Of a DNA stretch of 64,000 nt, positions 8,891 to 17,967 are shown one piece after another (the first letter of the stretch is position 1; each line of letters opens with the position of its first letter). Source of the DNA: Gammaproteobacteria bacterium. GTDB lineage: Bacteria; Pseudomonadota; Gammaproteobacteria; Enterobacterales; Alteromonadaceae. The stretch lies in assembly GCA_018222405.1 (NCBI GenBank), contig JAAFAI010000021.1, forward strand, positions 23,687 through 87,686, given 5' to 3'. The position numbers were made by a program, and so were the translations under genes. The notes below the pieces were generated by a model that made no database searches, had not been told where the DNA came from, and saw nothing but the letters and a program-made list of their open reading frames with translations.

Positions 8891-11056
8891 ATGAAATATA
8901 ACGCGATCAGTCTTGCCCTGCTTACTTCTCTTGCTTTGCCGGCCGGCGTTGCCAACGCAAACGCGGTACCTGACGATGAGGATATTGAAAAGCTCACGGT
9001 TAGTGGCGAGCGCTTAAATAATTATCTGTATGAAAAAGCCGATAGTCTGTCCCGACTCGATCTGGATATTAAGGATTTGCCTCAGTCGATCAGTGTGGTT
9101 GGCGAGGAAATGATTGATGATTTCGCGTTAAATAACATTAATGCGGTACTCGATACCGTGACTGGCCTCAACGTAGAGGAAGTCGAAACTGACCGGACTT
9201 ATTTTACAGCCCGCGGCTTCGACGTGACCAACTTTCAGGTCGACGGCCTGGGGTTGCCCGTATTAAGCGGCAACGTGCACGGCGACATCGACACCGCCAT
9301 TTACGAAAGAGTTGAGGTATTGCGTGGTGCAAACGGTCTGATGACCGGTACCGGCAGTCCTTCTGCTACCATCAACTACGTGCGCAAAAAGCCCACCGAG
9401 AACACTCAGATATCAGCCCGCGCCCAGCTGGGTAGCTGGAATGCCAAACGCCTCGACATTGATGCCTCGGCACCTTTATCAGACTCAGTAGGCGCCCGCG
9501 TGGTGGTGGTTAAAGAAGATAAAGAGTCGTACCTCGACCGCTACGAGTTAGATAAAACGGTGGCTTACGGTGTTATTAGCGCCGCCCTTACCGACACCAC
9601 TCTGTTAACTGTTGGCGCCAGCCAGCAAACCAGCGATGCCAAAGGCAATATGTGGGGCGCGTTAACCTTGTATTACGCCGATGGTACGCCAACTAACTTC
9701 GACACCAGCACCAGCACGTCTGCCGACTGGTCACGATGGGATGTTACCGACACCCGCTATTTCGTGTTCCTGGAACAGCAACTGGCCGAGGGCTGGTCAC
9801 TTAAAGCCGATTACACGCACATTGAGACCGACGAAGACACTCAGCTGTTTTACACGTATGTGTCACGCGATGCGGATACCGGTGTTACACTGCTAGATCC
9901 TGAAACCGGTCTGGGTCTGATTGGCTACGGTAGTGAATACACGCTGGATGATGAGCACGATTACGCAGATATCTACCTGAATGGTAACTTCGATGCCTTC
10001 GGCCAGTCACATCAGGTCATGATGGGGGCGAGCTATGCTAAAGTCGCTTACACCGACCAATCGCTTTATGACTTCCATACCGGCAATGGCTTTCCTTTAC
10101 TGCCAGCCATGGAAGACTGGACCGGTGACACACCACTGCCAGAATTTACCGATGGTGCTACTGGCAGTGATGTAGAAGAAGAGCAAACCGCGGTCTATTT
10201 TGGCGGTAACTTTGCCCTGACCGACAGCTTGTCTCTATTAGCCGGCGGACGCTTTAACCAGGTGGAAGTCACCGGTATCTCCTATGGCATCGACGAAACC
10301 CTCGATGAAAACGCGTTTGTTCCTTACGGTGGTCTGGTTTACGCCATTAATGACGATATCAACACCTACTTCAGCTATACCGAGGTATTTACCCCACAAA
10401 CCGAACGGAATGCCAACTTTGACCGCCTCGATCCTATTACCGGTGAGTCAAAAGAATTAGGGGTTAAGGCATCTCTGATGGACGGTAATGCGTTACTTAC
10501 CGTAGCGTATTTCGATATTGATCAGGTTAATGTTGCCGTTGACGATGGCTTTGCGGCCAACCCGGTTTCCGGTGTGGAAGAACAGGTTTACCGCGAGGCA
10601 GACGGCCTGAGCTCCAAAGGCTGGGAAGTCGACTTAGCCGGTGAAATTCTGCCCGGCCTGCAAACCAGCCTGGGTCTGACGTTCTTCGACCTCGATGGCG
10701 ACCAGCTTGTTGCCGATTACACGCCTGAGAAACTGGTTAACGTAAATGCCACCTATCAGTTCCAGACATTACCGGCCCTGAAAGTCGGTACGTCCATTCG
10801 CTGGCAGGAAGCCACCTCCCGCAATGTGGGTCAGGTGCCCGCCGCTTATGCTAATGCCGGTCAGGACATCGTGATTGAACAGGATGCCTACGCGCTGGTG
10901 AACATGATGGCCAGTTATACGGTTAACGACAGTATTACCATTATTGCTAACGTGAATAATGTCACCGACGAAAAGTACCTGAAGTCGCTGTACTGGGAGC
11001 AGGGTTATTACGGCGCACCCCGTAACTACATGTTGTCAGTAAACTGGCAGTACTAA
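8891..11056 (+). CDS. TonB-dependent siderophore receptor
   Basis: 721 residues from the ATG at 8891, with a signal peptide ending VANANA. A TonB-box-like stretch (IEKLTVSGERL) is followed by a plug domain (DLPQSISVVGEEMIDDF, then RGFDVTNFQVDGLGLP and VEVLRGANGLMTGTGSPSATINYVRKKP), and then a 22-strand-type barrel ending in ...YMLSVNWQY with a terminal aromatic. This is the ferric-siderophore receptor layout (FhuE/FpvA-like) in the outer membrane, powered by TonB-ExbBD. A strong Fur box lies directly upstream, so it should be induced by iron starvation. No siderophore synthesis or TonB genes are nearby, so the ligand is not inferable and may be a xenosiderophore. Confidence 0.92.
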   Translation: MKYNAISLALLTSLALPAGVANANAVPDDEDIEKLTVSGERLNNYLYEKADSLSRLDLDIKDLPQSISVVGEEMIDDFALNNINAVLDTVTGLNVEEVETDRTYFTARGFDVTNFQVDGLGLPVLSGNVHGDIDTAIYERVEVLRGANGLMTGTGSPSATINYVRKKPTENTQISARAQLGSWNAKRLDIDASAPLSDSVGARVVVVKEDKESYLDRYELDKTVAYGVISAALTDTTLLTVGASQQTSDAKGNMWGALTLYYADGTPTNFDTSTSTSADWSRWDVTDTRYFVFLEQQLAEGWSLKADYTHIETDEDTQLFYTYVSRDADTGVTLLDPETGLGLIGYGSEYTLDDEHDYADIYLNGNFDAFGQSHQVMMGASYAKVAYTDQSLYDFHTGNGFPLLPAMEDWTGDTPLPEFTDGATGSDVEEEQTAVYFGGNFALTDSLSLLAGGRFNQVEVTGISYGIDETLDENAFVPYGGLVYAINDDINTYFSYTEVFTPQTERNANFDRLDPITGESKELGVKASLMDGNALLTVAYFDIDQVNVAVDDGFAANPVSGVEEQVYREADGLSSKGWEVDLAGEILPGLQTSLGLTFFDLDGDQLVADYTPEKLVNVNATYQFQTLPALKVGTSIRWQEATSRNVGQVPAAYANAGQDIVIEQDAYALVNMMASYTVNDSITIIANVNNVTDEKYLKSLYWEQGYYGAPRNYMLSVNWQY

Positions 11057-11061
11057 ATAAC

Positions 11062-11090
11062 AAAAAGGCCGCTGAGCGGCCTTTTTTCTT
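11062..11090. terminator. Bidirectional terminator between TonB receptor and pckA
   Basis: The stem AAAAAGGCCGC / GCGGCCTTTTT with a TGA loop is flanked by an A run on the left and T6CTTTT on the right. It can therefore end both the right-running receptor gene and the left-running pckA transcript. Confidence 0.92.
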
Positions 11091-11102
11091 TTCTGACAGT
11101 AG

Positions 11103-12734
11103 TTAATCCTGTTCGGCAACCGGCTCAAGCTGAGGACCGGCTTTCACCAGTGCCCGGCCTTTATCATTCACCGCAAATTGCTCAAAGTTATCAATAAATA
11201 ACTCAGCAAGCTGTGTTGCCTTTTCGTACCAGTCATCAGCACTTTCATAAGTATCACGCGGATCCAGAATATCCGGGTCTACCCCTGGCAGCGACGAAGG
11301 AACCTGCAGGTTAAAAATAGGCAGTGTATGGCACTCTGCCTCTTCAATAGAGCCATCCAGAATACGGTCGATAATAGCGCGGGTATCCTTAATAGAGATC
11401 CGTTTACCCGTGCCATTCCAACCGGTGTTCACCAGGTAGGCCTGGGCGCCAACCGCGTCCATTTTGGCGACTAACTCTTCGCCGTACTTAGTGGGGTGAA
11501 GGGTTAAGAACGCTTTACCAAAACAAGCCGAGAAAGTAGGTGTGGGTTCGGTAATACCGCGCTCAGTACCCGCCAGTTTAGCAGTGAAGCCAGACAGGAA
11601 GTGGTACTGCGTTTGCGCATGATCCAGTTTCGAAACCGGCGGTAAAACACCAAATGCATCAGCGGTTAAGAAAATCACTTTCTTAGCATGACCGCCTTTG
11701 GAAACCGGCTTCACAATATTTTCGATATGGTGAATAGGATAAGACACCCGGGTGTTTTCGGTTACCGTATTATCGTTATAATCCACAACGCCATTGTCAT
11801 CAACGGTAACGTTTTCCAGCAATGCATCACGGCGGATAGCATGATAAATATCCGGCTCGCTTTCCGGGTCTAAGTTGATGGTTTTGGCATAGCAGCCGCC
11901 TTCAAAATTAAACACGCCGTTTTCATCCCAGCCATGCTCATCGTCGCCAATTAAGCGGCGGTGAGGATCGGTAGACAGAGTAGTTTTACCGGTACCAGAC
12001 AGACCAAAGAAGATCGCCACATCGCCGTCTTCACCCATATTGGCAGAACAGTGCATAGAAGCCATGTTGTTCAGTGGCAGGTAGTAGTTCATCATTGCGA
12101 ACATACCTTTTTTCATTTCACCGCCGTACCAGGTACCGCCGATCACCTGCATTTTTTCGGTCATGTTAAATACGGTGAACACTTCTGAGTTCATGCCGTG
12201 CTCTTGCCACTTGGGGTTGCTGGTTTTAGAACCATTAAGCACTACGAAGTCCGGCTCGCCGAAATTAGCCAGTTCTTCTTCCGTTGGGCGAATAAACATG
12301 TTCTTAACGAAATGCGCCTGCCAGGCCACTTCCATCACAAACCTTACTTTTAAGCGGGAGCTTTCATTGGCACCACAAAAGGTATCCACTACGAACAAAC
12401 GCTTACCGGATAACTGTTCCCCCACCAATGCTTTAAGGTCGGCCCAGACTTCCGGGCTAATGGGTTTGTTATCGTTACGGGCAGCTTCGCTGTCCCACCA
12501 CATATGTTCTTTACTGACTTCGTCTTCAACAATGTATTTGTCTTTGGGGGAACGACCGGTAAAGACACCCGTGCTCACTGCCACGGCACCGGACTCGGTA
12601 ACCACACCACGCTCATAACCGGTTAGATCATCACGGGTTTCCTCGGCAAACAATTGCTCGTAACTGGGGTTGTATATTATTTCGGAGGCATCGTTGATGC
12701 CGTATTTCGCTAAGGTTTCGACAGAAATGGCCAT
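11103..12734 (-). CDS. pckA: Phosphoenolpyruvate carboxykinase (ATP)
   Basis: 543 residues, the usual size of the ATP-dependent enzyme (E. coli 540). It decarboxylates and phosphorylates oxaloacetate to PEP, the first committed step of gluconeogenesis, in the cytoplasm. The phosphate loop [11 protein letters not shown] lies near residue 243, followed by [24 protein letters not shown] with metal and substrate ligands, and [20 protein letters not shown]. The N-terminal [10 protein letters not shown] and [12 protein letters not shown] segments are typical. It is monocistronic and convergent with the TonB receptor. A perfect 17-base palindrome sits 34 bases upstream of the start. Confidence 0.97.
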   Translation of the reverse strand: MAISVETLAKYGINDASEIIYNPSYEQLFAEETRDDLTGYERGVVTESGAVAVSTGVFTGRSPKDKYIVEDEVSKEHMWWDSEAARNDNKPISPEVWADLKALVGEQLSGKRLFVVDTFCGANESSRLKVRFVMEVAWQAHFVKNMFIRPTEEELANFGEPDFVVLNGSKTSNPKWQEHGMNSEVFTVFNMTEKMQVIGGTWYGGEMKKGMFAMMNYYLPLNNMASMHCSANMGEDGDVAIFFGLSGTGKTTLSTDPHRRLIGDDEHGWDENGVFNFEGGCYAKTINLDPESEPDIYHAIRRDALLENVTVDDNGVVDYNDNTVTENTRVSYPIHHIENIVKPVSKGGHAKKVIFLTADAFGVLPPVSKLDHAQTQYHFLSGFTAKLAGTERGITEPTPTFSACFGKAFLTLHPTKYGEELVAKMDAVGAQAYLVNTGWNGTGKRISIKDTRAIIDRILDGSIEEAECHTLPIFNLQVPSSLPGVDPDILDPRDTYESADDWYEKATQLAELFIDNFEQFAVNDKGRALVKAGPQLEPVAEQD

Positions 12735-12767
12735 TGCCTTTTCCTCCGTGAACGGTTGAAAATTAAG

Positions 12768-12784
12768 TTAGAAAACTTTTCTAA
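12768..12784. promoter_or_regulatory. Perfect palindrome upstream of pckA
   Basis: TTAGAAAA-C-TTTTCTAA is a perfect 8+1+8 palindrome starting 34 bases upstream of the pckA ATG. The AT-rich dyad looks like a repressor operator, or could form a small 5'-leader hairpin. No matching regulator is known to me. Confidence 0.4.
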
Positions 12785-13001
12785 AGGCAACGCTGAACTT
12801 ATTGTTTTTATTTTGGTTGCAGGGTCATTTTTAGGTATAACAAAGTTAAGCCAGTGGTACAACTGTAGCGGCATTGACGGTAATTAACATTGATATGCAT
12901 CAGTTGAATGTGATTAAAAAACAACCACCCATTTGTATGACTTATCTATTGTCCGTTATTCCGGAGTTTTCTCCCTCGTCATCCCCGCACATACTCCCTC
13001 A

Positions 13002-13592
13002 GTCATCCCCGCACGCTTTTGAGCGGGGATCTCCTCAAAAGGTTATCTAAGCTGATTCAGGGCTGTTGGTAGATCCCGGCTCGGAGGCCGATGTATGGTT
13101 TCTTTTTGAATTAGTCAGACTGTTTGGAAGACCCCGGTTCGATAATTTGGATGGCATGGCCAGCAATAGCCGACATATCACAATGCAACATATAACCGCT
13201 CTGTCATCCAAGAGTTACCTCCCCTCTCATCATCCCTTCACACACTTCCTCCGTCATCCCCGCACGCTTTTGAGCGGGGATCTCCTCAAAAGGTTATCTA
13301 AGCTGATTCAGGGCTGTTGGTAGATCCCGGCTCGGAGGCCGATGTATGGTTTCTTTTTGAATTAGTCAGACTGTTTGGAAGACCCCGGTTCGATAATTTG
13401 GATGGCATGGCCAGCAATAGCCGACATATCACAATGCAACATATAACCGCTCTGTCATCCAAGAGTTACCTCCCCTCTCATCATCCCTTCACACACTTCC
13501 TCCGTCATCCCCGCACGCTTTTGAGCGGGGATCTCCTCAAAAGGTTATCTAAGCTGATTCAGGGCTGTTGGTAGATCCCGGCTCGGAGGCCG
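13002..13592. repeat. 251-bp tandem repeat, 2.35 copies
   Basis: Copies run 13002-13252, 13253-13503 and 13504-13592 (partial). Each starts GTCATCCCCGCACGCTTTTG. Copies 1 and 2 look identical throughout except for a few bases at the left boundary, so the duplication is recent. Each unit contains two hairpins, CCCCGC...GCGGGG at its left end and a region around ATCCCGGCTCGGAGGCCG. Shorter related stretches (for example GTCATCCCCGCAC at 12979-12991) show that the same word is used elsewhere in the gap. Confidence 0.93.
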
Positions 13593-13599
13593 GGATGAC
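13504..13599. repeat. REP/MITE-like element with inverted GTCATCCC ends
   Basis: A 96-base element bounded by GTCATCCC (13504) and GGGATGAC (13592-13599). It contains hairpin CCCCGC/GCGGGG near the left end and ATCCCGGC/GCCGGGAT near the right end. It overlaps the third, partial 251-bp copy. The architecture (two facing hairpins, inverted termini, no coding) resembles bacterial interspersed mosaic elements; whether it recurs in the genome cannot be seen here. Confidence 0.6.
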
Positions 13600-13737
13600 T
13601 AGCTTATTTTTGAATTAGTCAGACTGTTTCGGAGCACCGCCGAGGAGAGCACTGATAAAGCTGATAAGTGGGGTCTTTTCTGGTTCTGTTGTGGTGATAT
13701 GACTAGCTTTTTTTGAAATAGTAAGACTGTTTGGGAG

Positions 13738-13767
13738 ATCCCGGTCTTCGCGAAGCGAAACCGGGAT
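13738..13767. repeat. Palindromic REP-like unit near the tkt 3' end
   Basis: ATCCCGGT...ACCGGGAT arms enclose a smaller CTTCG/CGAAG dyad. It is a variant of the right-hand hairpin of the nearby element. Confidence 0.6.
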
Positions 13768-13768
13768 G

Positions 13769-13790
13769 CCAACAGGCTCAGGCCTGTTGG
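13769..13790 (-). terminator. Hairpin downstream of tkt
   Basis: CCAACAGGC / GCCTGTTGG, a perfect 9-bp stem with a 4-base loop, 14 bases past the tkt stop. There is no T run after it on the minus strand, so it may act as a transcript-end stabiliser or a weak terminator. Confidence 0.5.
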
Positions 13791-13803
13791 CAGCAGAGGA
13801 TAG

Positions 13804-15801
13804 TTAGTTTATCAATGCAGTGGCTTTGGCTACTACGTTTTCTACTGTGAAACCGAAGTGCTCTAGCAGTACGCCGCCCGGTGCAGATTCACCGAAGGTT
13901 TGCATACCTACCACATCACCGTCGATACCCACATACTTATACCAGAAGTCAGTATGGGCAGCTTCAATAGCCAGCTTTGGTACACCTGCGGGTAGCAGTG
14001 ACTGTTTGTAAGCCGCATCCTGCGCATCAAACTGTTCAGTACTCGGCATAGACACTACGCGAACCGCCACGCCGTCATCTGCCAGCTTAGCTGCTGCATC
14101 TACAGCTAACGCTACTTCTGAACCGGTAGCAATCAGCACCAGTTGCGGGGTACCTGCGCAGTCTTTCAGCACGTAACCGCCTTTGGCGATATCGGCTAAC
14201 TGACTCTCGCTGCGCGCCATGGTTCTGGTGCCCTGACGAGTAAATACCAGCGCACTTGGACCCGCTTCTTTGATCAGCGCCTGGCGCCAGGCTTCGGCAG
14301 CTTCCACGGCATCACATGGGCGCCATGTAGTCAGATTCGGGGTCAGGCGCAGGTTGGCCAGCTGTTCGATAGGCTGGTGAGTCGGGCCGTCTTCCCCCTG
14401 ACCAATGGAGTCGTGGGTATAAACGAAAATCGACTTCGCTTTCATTAATGAAGCCATGCGCACAGCATTACGCGCATATTCCATAAACATCAGGAAGGTA
14501 GCACCAAACGGCACAAAACCACCGTGCAGGGCAATACCATTCATAATAGCGCTCATACCAAACTCACGCACACCGTAAAACACATAGTTGCCGGCGGCAT
14601 CATCCTGAATACCTTTTGCTTCAGGCCACAGGGTAAGGTTGGAACCTGCCAGGTCGGCACTGCCGCCAATGATTTCAGGTAGCTGACCAGCAAAGAAACC
14701 AATCGCGTTTTGCGAGGCTTTACGGGTAGCCATATCTTTCATATCAGCCTGGCACTGACGAATGTAAGTGTCGGCCTTTTCGTTCAGATCAGCAGGTACC
14801 TGCTGTTTGATCACACGACGCTCAAACTCAGCTGCCAGTTTTGGGTAAGCCGCTGCGTACTCGGCGAACTTAGCTTCCCATTGCTGCTCCGCGGTATTAC
14901 CTTTTTCTTTGGCATCCCACTTGGCATAAATATCTTCAGGCACTTCAAACGGTCCGTACGACCAGTCGAGTTGCTTACGCACTTCGGCGATTTCGTCGTC
15001 GCCCAGCGGCGCGCCATGACAATCGTGGCTACCCGATTTATTCGGTGAGCCGAAACCGATAACGGTTTTACAGCAAATCAGGGTAGGCTTGTCGGTAACC
15101 GATTGCGCTTCTTCAATCGCTGCCTGTAATGCCGCCTCATCGTGGCCGTCCACACCTTTAATCACATGCCAGCCGTAAGATTCAAAACGCATCGGCGTGT
15201 TGTCGGTAAACCAGCCTTCTACGTGTCCGTCAATGGAAATGCCGTTGTCATCCCAGAACGCAATCAGTTTGCCCAGCTTCAAGGTGCCGGCCAGTGAACA
15301 GGCTTCGTGAGAAATCCCTTCCATCAGACAGCCGTCGCCGAGGAAACAGTAGGTGAAGTGGTTAACGATATCAAAATCATCCCGGTTAAACTGGCCAGCC
15401 AGGGTTTTCTCGGCAATAGCCATACCTACGGCATTAGCGATACCAGCGCCTAACGGCCCGGTTGTGGTTTCAACACCTGCAGTGTAACCGTATTCCGGAT
15501 GGCCCGGAGTTTTTGAATGTAGCTGACGGAACTGTTTGAGTTCTTCAATTGTCAGGTCATAGCCACTCAGATGCAGTAAGGCATACTGAAGCATAGAAGC
15601 GTGGCCGTTAGACAACACGAAGCGGTCACGGTTAGCCCAGTTAGGATTTGCCGGATTGTGTTGTAAAAATTGCTGCCACAGTACGGTAGCAATGTCTGCC
15701 ATACCCATTGGTGCACCAGGGTGACCTGACTTGGCTTTTTGAATTGCTTCCACTGCGAGCATACGAATAGCATTAGCAGCGACTTGAGTTGATACTGACA
15801 T
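13804..15801 (-). CDS. tkt: Transketolase
   Basis: 665 residues (E. coli TktA 663). This thiamine-diphosphate enzyme moves two-carbon ketol units between pentose and other sugar phosphates. It has the N-terminus [20 protein letters not shown], the [11 protein letters not shown] signature, the ThDP motif [18 protein letters not shown], and the pyrimidine-domain segments [19 protein letters not shown] and [16 protein letters not shown]. All three usual domains are complete. With tal and araBDA in the same window it closes the route from arabinose to glycolysis. It is transcribed alone and ends in the repeat-rich gap. Confidence 0.97.
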   Translation of the reverse strand: MSVSTQVAANAIRMLAVEAIQKAKSGHPGAPMGMADIATVLWQQFLQHNPANPNWANRDRFVLSNGHASMLQYALLHLSGYDLTIEELKQFRQLHSKTPGHPEYGYTAGVETTTGPLGAGIANAVGMAIAEKTLAGQFNRDDFDIVNHFTYCFLGDGCLMEGISHEACSLAGTLKLGKLIAFWDDNGISIDGHVEGWFTDNTPMRFESYGWHVIKGVDGHDEAALQAAIEEAQSVTDKPTLICCKTVIGFGSPNKSGSHDCHGAPLGDDEIAEVRKQLDWSYGPFEVPEDIYAKWDAKEKGNTAEQQWEAKFAEYAAAYPKLAAEFERRVIKQQVPADLNEKADTYIRQCQADMKDMATRKASQNAIGFFAGQLPEIIGGSADLAGSNLTLWPEAKGIQDDAAGNYVFYGVREFGMSAIMNGIALHGGFVPFGATFLMFMEYARNAVRMASLMKAKSIFVYTHDSIGQGEDGPTHQPIEQLANLRLTPNLTTWRPCDAVEAAEAWRQALIKEAGPSALVFTRQGTRTMARSESQLADIAKGGYVLKDCAGTPQLVLIATGSEVALAVDAAAKLADDGVAVRVVSMPSTEQFDAQDAAYKQSLLPAGVPKLAIEAAHTDFWYKYVGIDGDVVGMQTFGESAPGGVLLEHFGFTVENVVAKATALIN

Positions 15802-16010
15802 GAGTGTAATGACCCTTTGTTACTATTATATTATAAATAATAAATTGAACTGGTGGTCTAACACAACCTATAAGTTAAAAAAAAGAAGCCTCAATACACT
15901 AATCGTTAACAAATGCCTGCTTATGAACACATTTTCAGGGCAAGGTCTGGTTATATTGGGGCAAATCTGTCACGTTATATCAGGCATGTAACGTTTCGGA
16001 GCACACTGCC

Positions 16011-16415
16011 ATGACAGATCGCATACAAAGCCTGAATGCCGTTGGCATCCTGGTAGACGACTATGATGAAGCTATCACATATTTTACTGAGGTGCTCCAT
16101 TTTACGCTCATCGCTAACGAAAAACATAAAAACGGTTTACGATGGGTATTGCTACACCCACCCGGATTATCCTCCACCGGCATAATGCTCAACCTGGCCC
16201 GTTCAAAAATGGATAAGATTGCAGTAGGTAATCAGGCTGGCGATCAGGTGCTCTTTGTTCTGCAAACCAACGACTTCTGGCGTGACTACGAGTTTATGCA
16301 AAACCAGGGCGTGGTGTTCATAGAAACACCACGTGATGAAGACTACGGCACCGTGGCCATCTTTGAGGATCTTTACGGCAATAAGTGGGACCTGTTACAG
16401 GTAAAGGACGCCTGA
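16011..16415 (+). CDS. VOC (glyoxalase/bleomycin-resistance fold) protein
   Basis: 134 residues with a GGAG ribosome site before the ATG. The vicinal-oxygen-chelate pattern is clear: LNAVGILVDDYDEAITYFTEVLHF at the start of the first beta-alpha-beta unit and a C-terminal VAIFEDLYGNKWDLLQ, where a metal-site glutamate or substrate contact is usual. The substrate is unknown; such small proteins include glyoxalases, dioxygenase relatives and resistance proteins. It is separate from the qmcA-nfeD pair, about 100 bases upstream. Confidence 0.82.
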   Translation: MTDRIQSLNAVGILVDDYDEAITYFTEVLHFTLIANEKHKNGLRWVLLHPPGLSSTGIMLNLARSKMDKIAVGNQAGDQVLFVLQTNDFWRDYEFMQNQGVVFIETPRDEDYGTVAIFEDLYGNKWDLLQVKDA

Positions 16416-16515
16416 TCCAAAGCACGGTTGTTACGCCTTGATACAAATAGCCAGTACCCTGTTGAGCCGGATTAGGTTAAGCTCCAGTAGTCAAAATAGT
16501 TAGAGGCTGTAAATC

Positions 16516-17454
16516 ATGGAAGTATTACTGGACTATATTCTCACTCCGCAACTGTTTATCCTTATTCTGGTGGTGATTTTAGTCAAATCATCCATCAAAT
16601 TTGTGCCGCAAAACCGGGCTTATTTAGTTGAACGTTTTGGTAAATACCAGTCAACCAAAGAGGCTGGTCTTAACTTTATCGTGCCGTTTATCGACCGTAT
16701 TGCTGCCGACCGCTCACTGAAAGAACAGGCGGTTGACGTTCCGGAACAAAGCGCTATCACCAAAGACAATATTTCACTGCATGTCGACGGTGTACTTTAT
16801 TTCCGGGTGCTTGATCCCTACAAAGCCACCTACGGTGTCGACGATTATGTGTTTGCCGTTACCCAGCTGGCACAAACCACCATGCGTTCAGAACTGGGTA
16901 AAATGGAACTCGATAAAACCTTTGAAGAACGCGACCAGCTTAATACCAATATAGTAACCTCGATTAACGATGCCAGTGGTCCCTGGGGTATTCAGGTACT
17001 GCGTTACGAAATCAAAGACATCGTGCCGCCTAACTCGGTGATGGAAGCCATGGAAGCGCAGATGAAAGCCGAGCGGGTGAAACGTGCGCAGATCCTCGAA
17101 TCAGAAGGTGATCGTCAGGCCGCCATCAACCGTGCCGAAGGTGCTAAACAGTCAGTGGTACTGGCTGCAGAGGCCGATAAAGCCGAACAGGTACTCAAAG
17201 CCGAAGGTGAAGCACAGGCAATTCTGGCAGTAGCCGCAGCGCAGGCTGAGGCGTTACGTAAGGTAGGTGAGGCCGCTGATACTGAAGAAGGTCAAAAAGC
17301 CATTCAGCTCGACCTGGCCACTAAAGCCATTGAAGCGAAGCAGGCGATTGCCAAAGAGTCGTCCATTGTGCTGCTACCCGACGGTAACACTGAAGCGGCC
17401 AGCCTGGTAACGCAGGCCATGGCCATTATCAATAAAATGAACAACAAAGACTAA
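16516..17454 (+). CDS. qmcA: SPFH/band-7 membrane protein (QmcA-like)
   Basis: 312 residues. There is one N-terminal membrane span (about residues 8-24), then an SPFH domain (VPQNRAYLVERFGKYQSTKEAGLNF, later QAVDVPEQSAITKDN), then a long Ala/Glu/Lys-rich helical region (EAMEAQMKAERVKRAQILES and onward) that forms coiled coils in this family. Length and order match E. coli QmcA (YbbK). Such proteins assemble large cage-like membrane microdomain scaffolds and influence membrane protease access. The nfeD-family gene starts 5 bases after its stop, the same pairing as qmcA-ybbJ. Confidence 0.9.
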   Translation: MEVLLDYILTPQLFILILVVILVKSSIKFVPQNRAYLVERFGKYQSTKEAGLNFIVPFIDRIAADRSLKEQAVDVPEQSAITKDNISLHVDGVLYFRVLDPYKATYGVDDYVFAVTQLAQTTMRSELGKMELDKTFEERDQLNTNIVTSINDASGPWGIQVLRYEIKDIVPPNSVMEAMEAQMKAERVKRAQILESEGDRQAAINRAEGAKQSVVLAAEADKAEQVLKAEGEAQAILAVAAAQAEALRKVGEAADTEEGQKAIQLDLATKAIEAKQAIAKESSIVLLPDGNTEAASLVTQAMAIINKMNNKD

Positions 17455-17459
17455 CGCCT

Positions 17460-17921
17460 ATGGACTGGATATATGCAAATGTCACCACGGTAATGGTAGT
17501 TACCGGTTTAGTGTTGTTAATCATTGAGGTGGCGATACTAGGGTTCGCCACCTTTGTGCTGTTTTTTGTTGGTTTGGCGGCGCTTATCACCGCCGGCATT
17601 TTTTACACCGGCGTCATTGAAGCAACCTACATCAATGCCTTTTTCTGCTGTGCGGTGCTAACCGCTGTTATTGCTCTGGTGCTCTACAAGCCGCTTAAGC
17701 AAATGCAGCAACAGGTTGAAAAGAAAACGGTGAACGGAGATTTCAACGGCTTACGGTTTCGCCTGACTGAGGCTATTGCTCCCGAGGCCTCTGGTACCCA
17801 TAAGTACTCGGGCATTAGTTGGTCAGTACAATGTGATGAGCCTATCGCTGCCGGTACTGAGGTTGAGGTGACTAATGCCGAGGTGGGGATATTTCATGTC
17901 CGCCCGGCTACCACAAAATAG
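17460..17921 (+). CDS. NfeD-family membrane protein (YbbJ-like)
   Basis: 153 residues: two or three hydrophobic helices in the first 80 residues, then a small beta-rich soluble domain (NGDFNGLRFRLTEAI ... EVEVTNAEVGIFHVRP), the OB-fold NfeD C-terminus. The family works with SPFH partners, and here it follows the QmcA-like gene by 5 bases, so a joint membrane-scaffold complex is likely. Confidence 0.88.
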   Translation: MDWIYANVTTVMVVTGLVLLIIEVAILGFATFVLFFVGLAALITAGIFYTGVIEATYINAFFCCAVLTAVIALVLYKPLKQMQQQVEKKTVNGDFNGLRFRLTEAIAPEASGTHKYSGISWSVQCDEPIAAGTEVEVTNAEVGIFHVRPATTK

Positions 17922-17945
17922 CTGAAGAAATTACGCCATCTATGT

Positions 17946-17967
17946 GGCAGTGGTTAACTCCACTGCC
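17946..17967. terminator. Hairpin at the convergent nfeD / MFS gene ends
   Basis: The perfect inverted repeat GGCAGTGG-TTAACT-CCACTGCC overlaps the last codons and stop of the left-running transporter gene. It has only a short TTATT tail to the right, so it is a modest terminator for the right-running pair. Confidence 0.5.

Larger units (their letters stand above)
12735..13803. other. Long intergenic region packed with repeats
   Basis: About 1.07 kb between the pckA start and the tkt stop. The first 200 bases hold the pckA promoter region. The rest consists of the 251-bp tandem repeat, REP-like inverted repeats with GTCATCCC/GGGATGAC ends, and two degenerate copies of a GACTAGC...AGACTGTTT segment (13597-13629, 13701-13732). 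The two identical 85-codon open frames inside the repeat units are products of the duplication, with no ribosome site or family match, and I do not call them genes. Confidence 0.75.

Noticed and set aside
8770..8997. 75-codon minus-strand frame over the TonB receptor start
   Set aside because: It is antisense to the receptor signal peptide and covers the Fur box; no support.
13066..13574. Two identical 85-codon frames in the tandem repeat
   Set aside because: They exist because the DNA unit is duplicated; no ribosome site, no family, and the frame runs through hairpins.
13002..13592. CRISPR array
   Set aside because: Repeats are long (251 bases), directly adjacent and nearly identical with no variable spacers; no cas genes are near.
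15800..15991. 63-codon frame between tkt and the VOC gene
   Set aside because: It overlaps the tkt start on the other strand, has no ribosome site and reads through the AT-rich promoter region.
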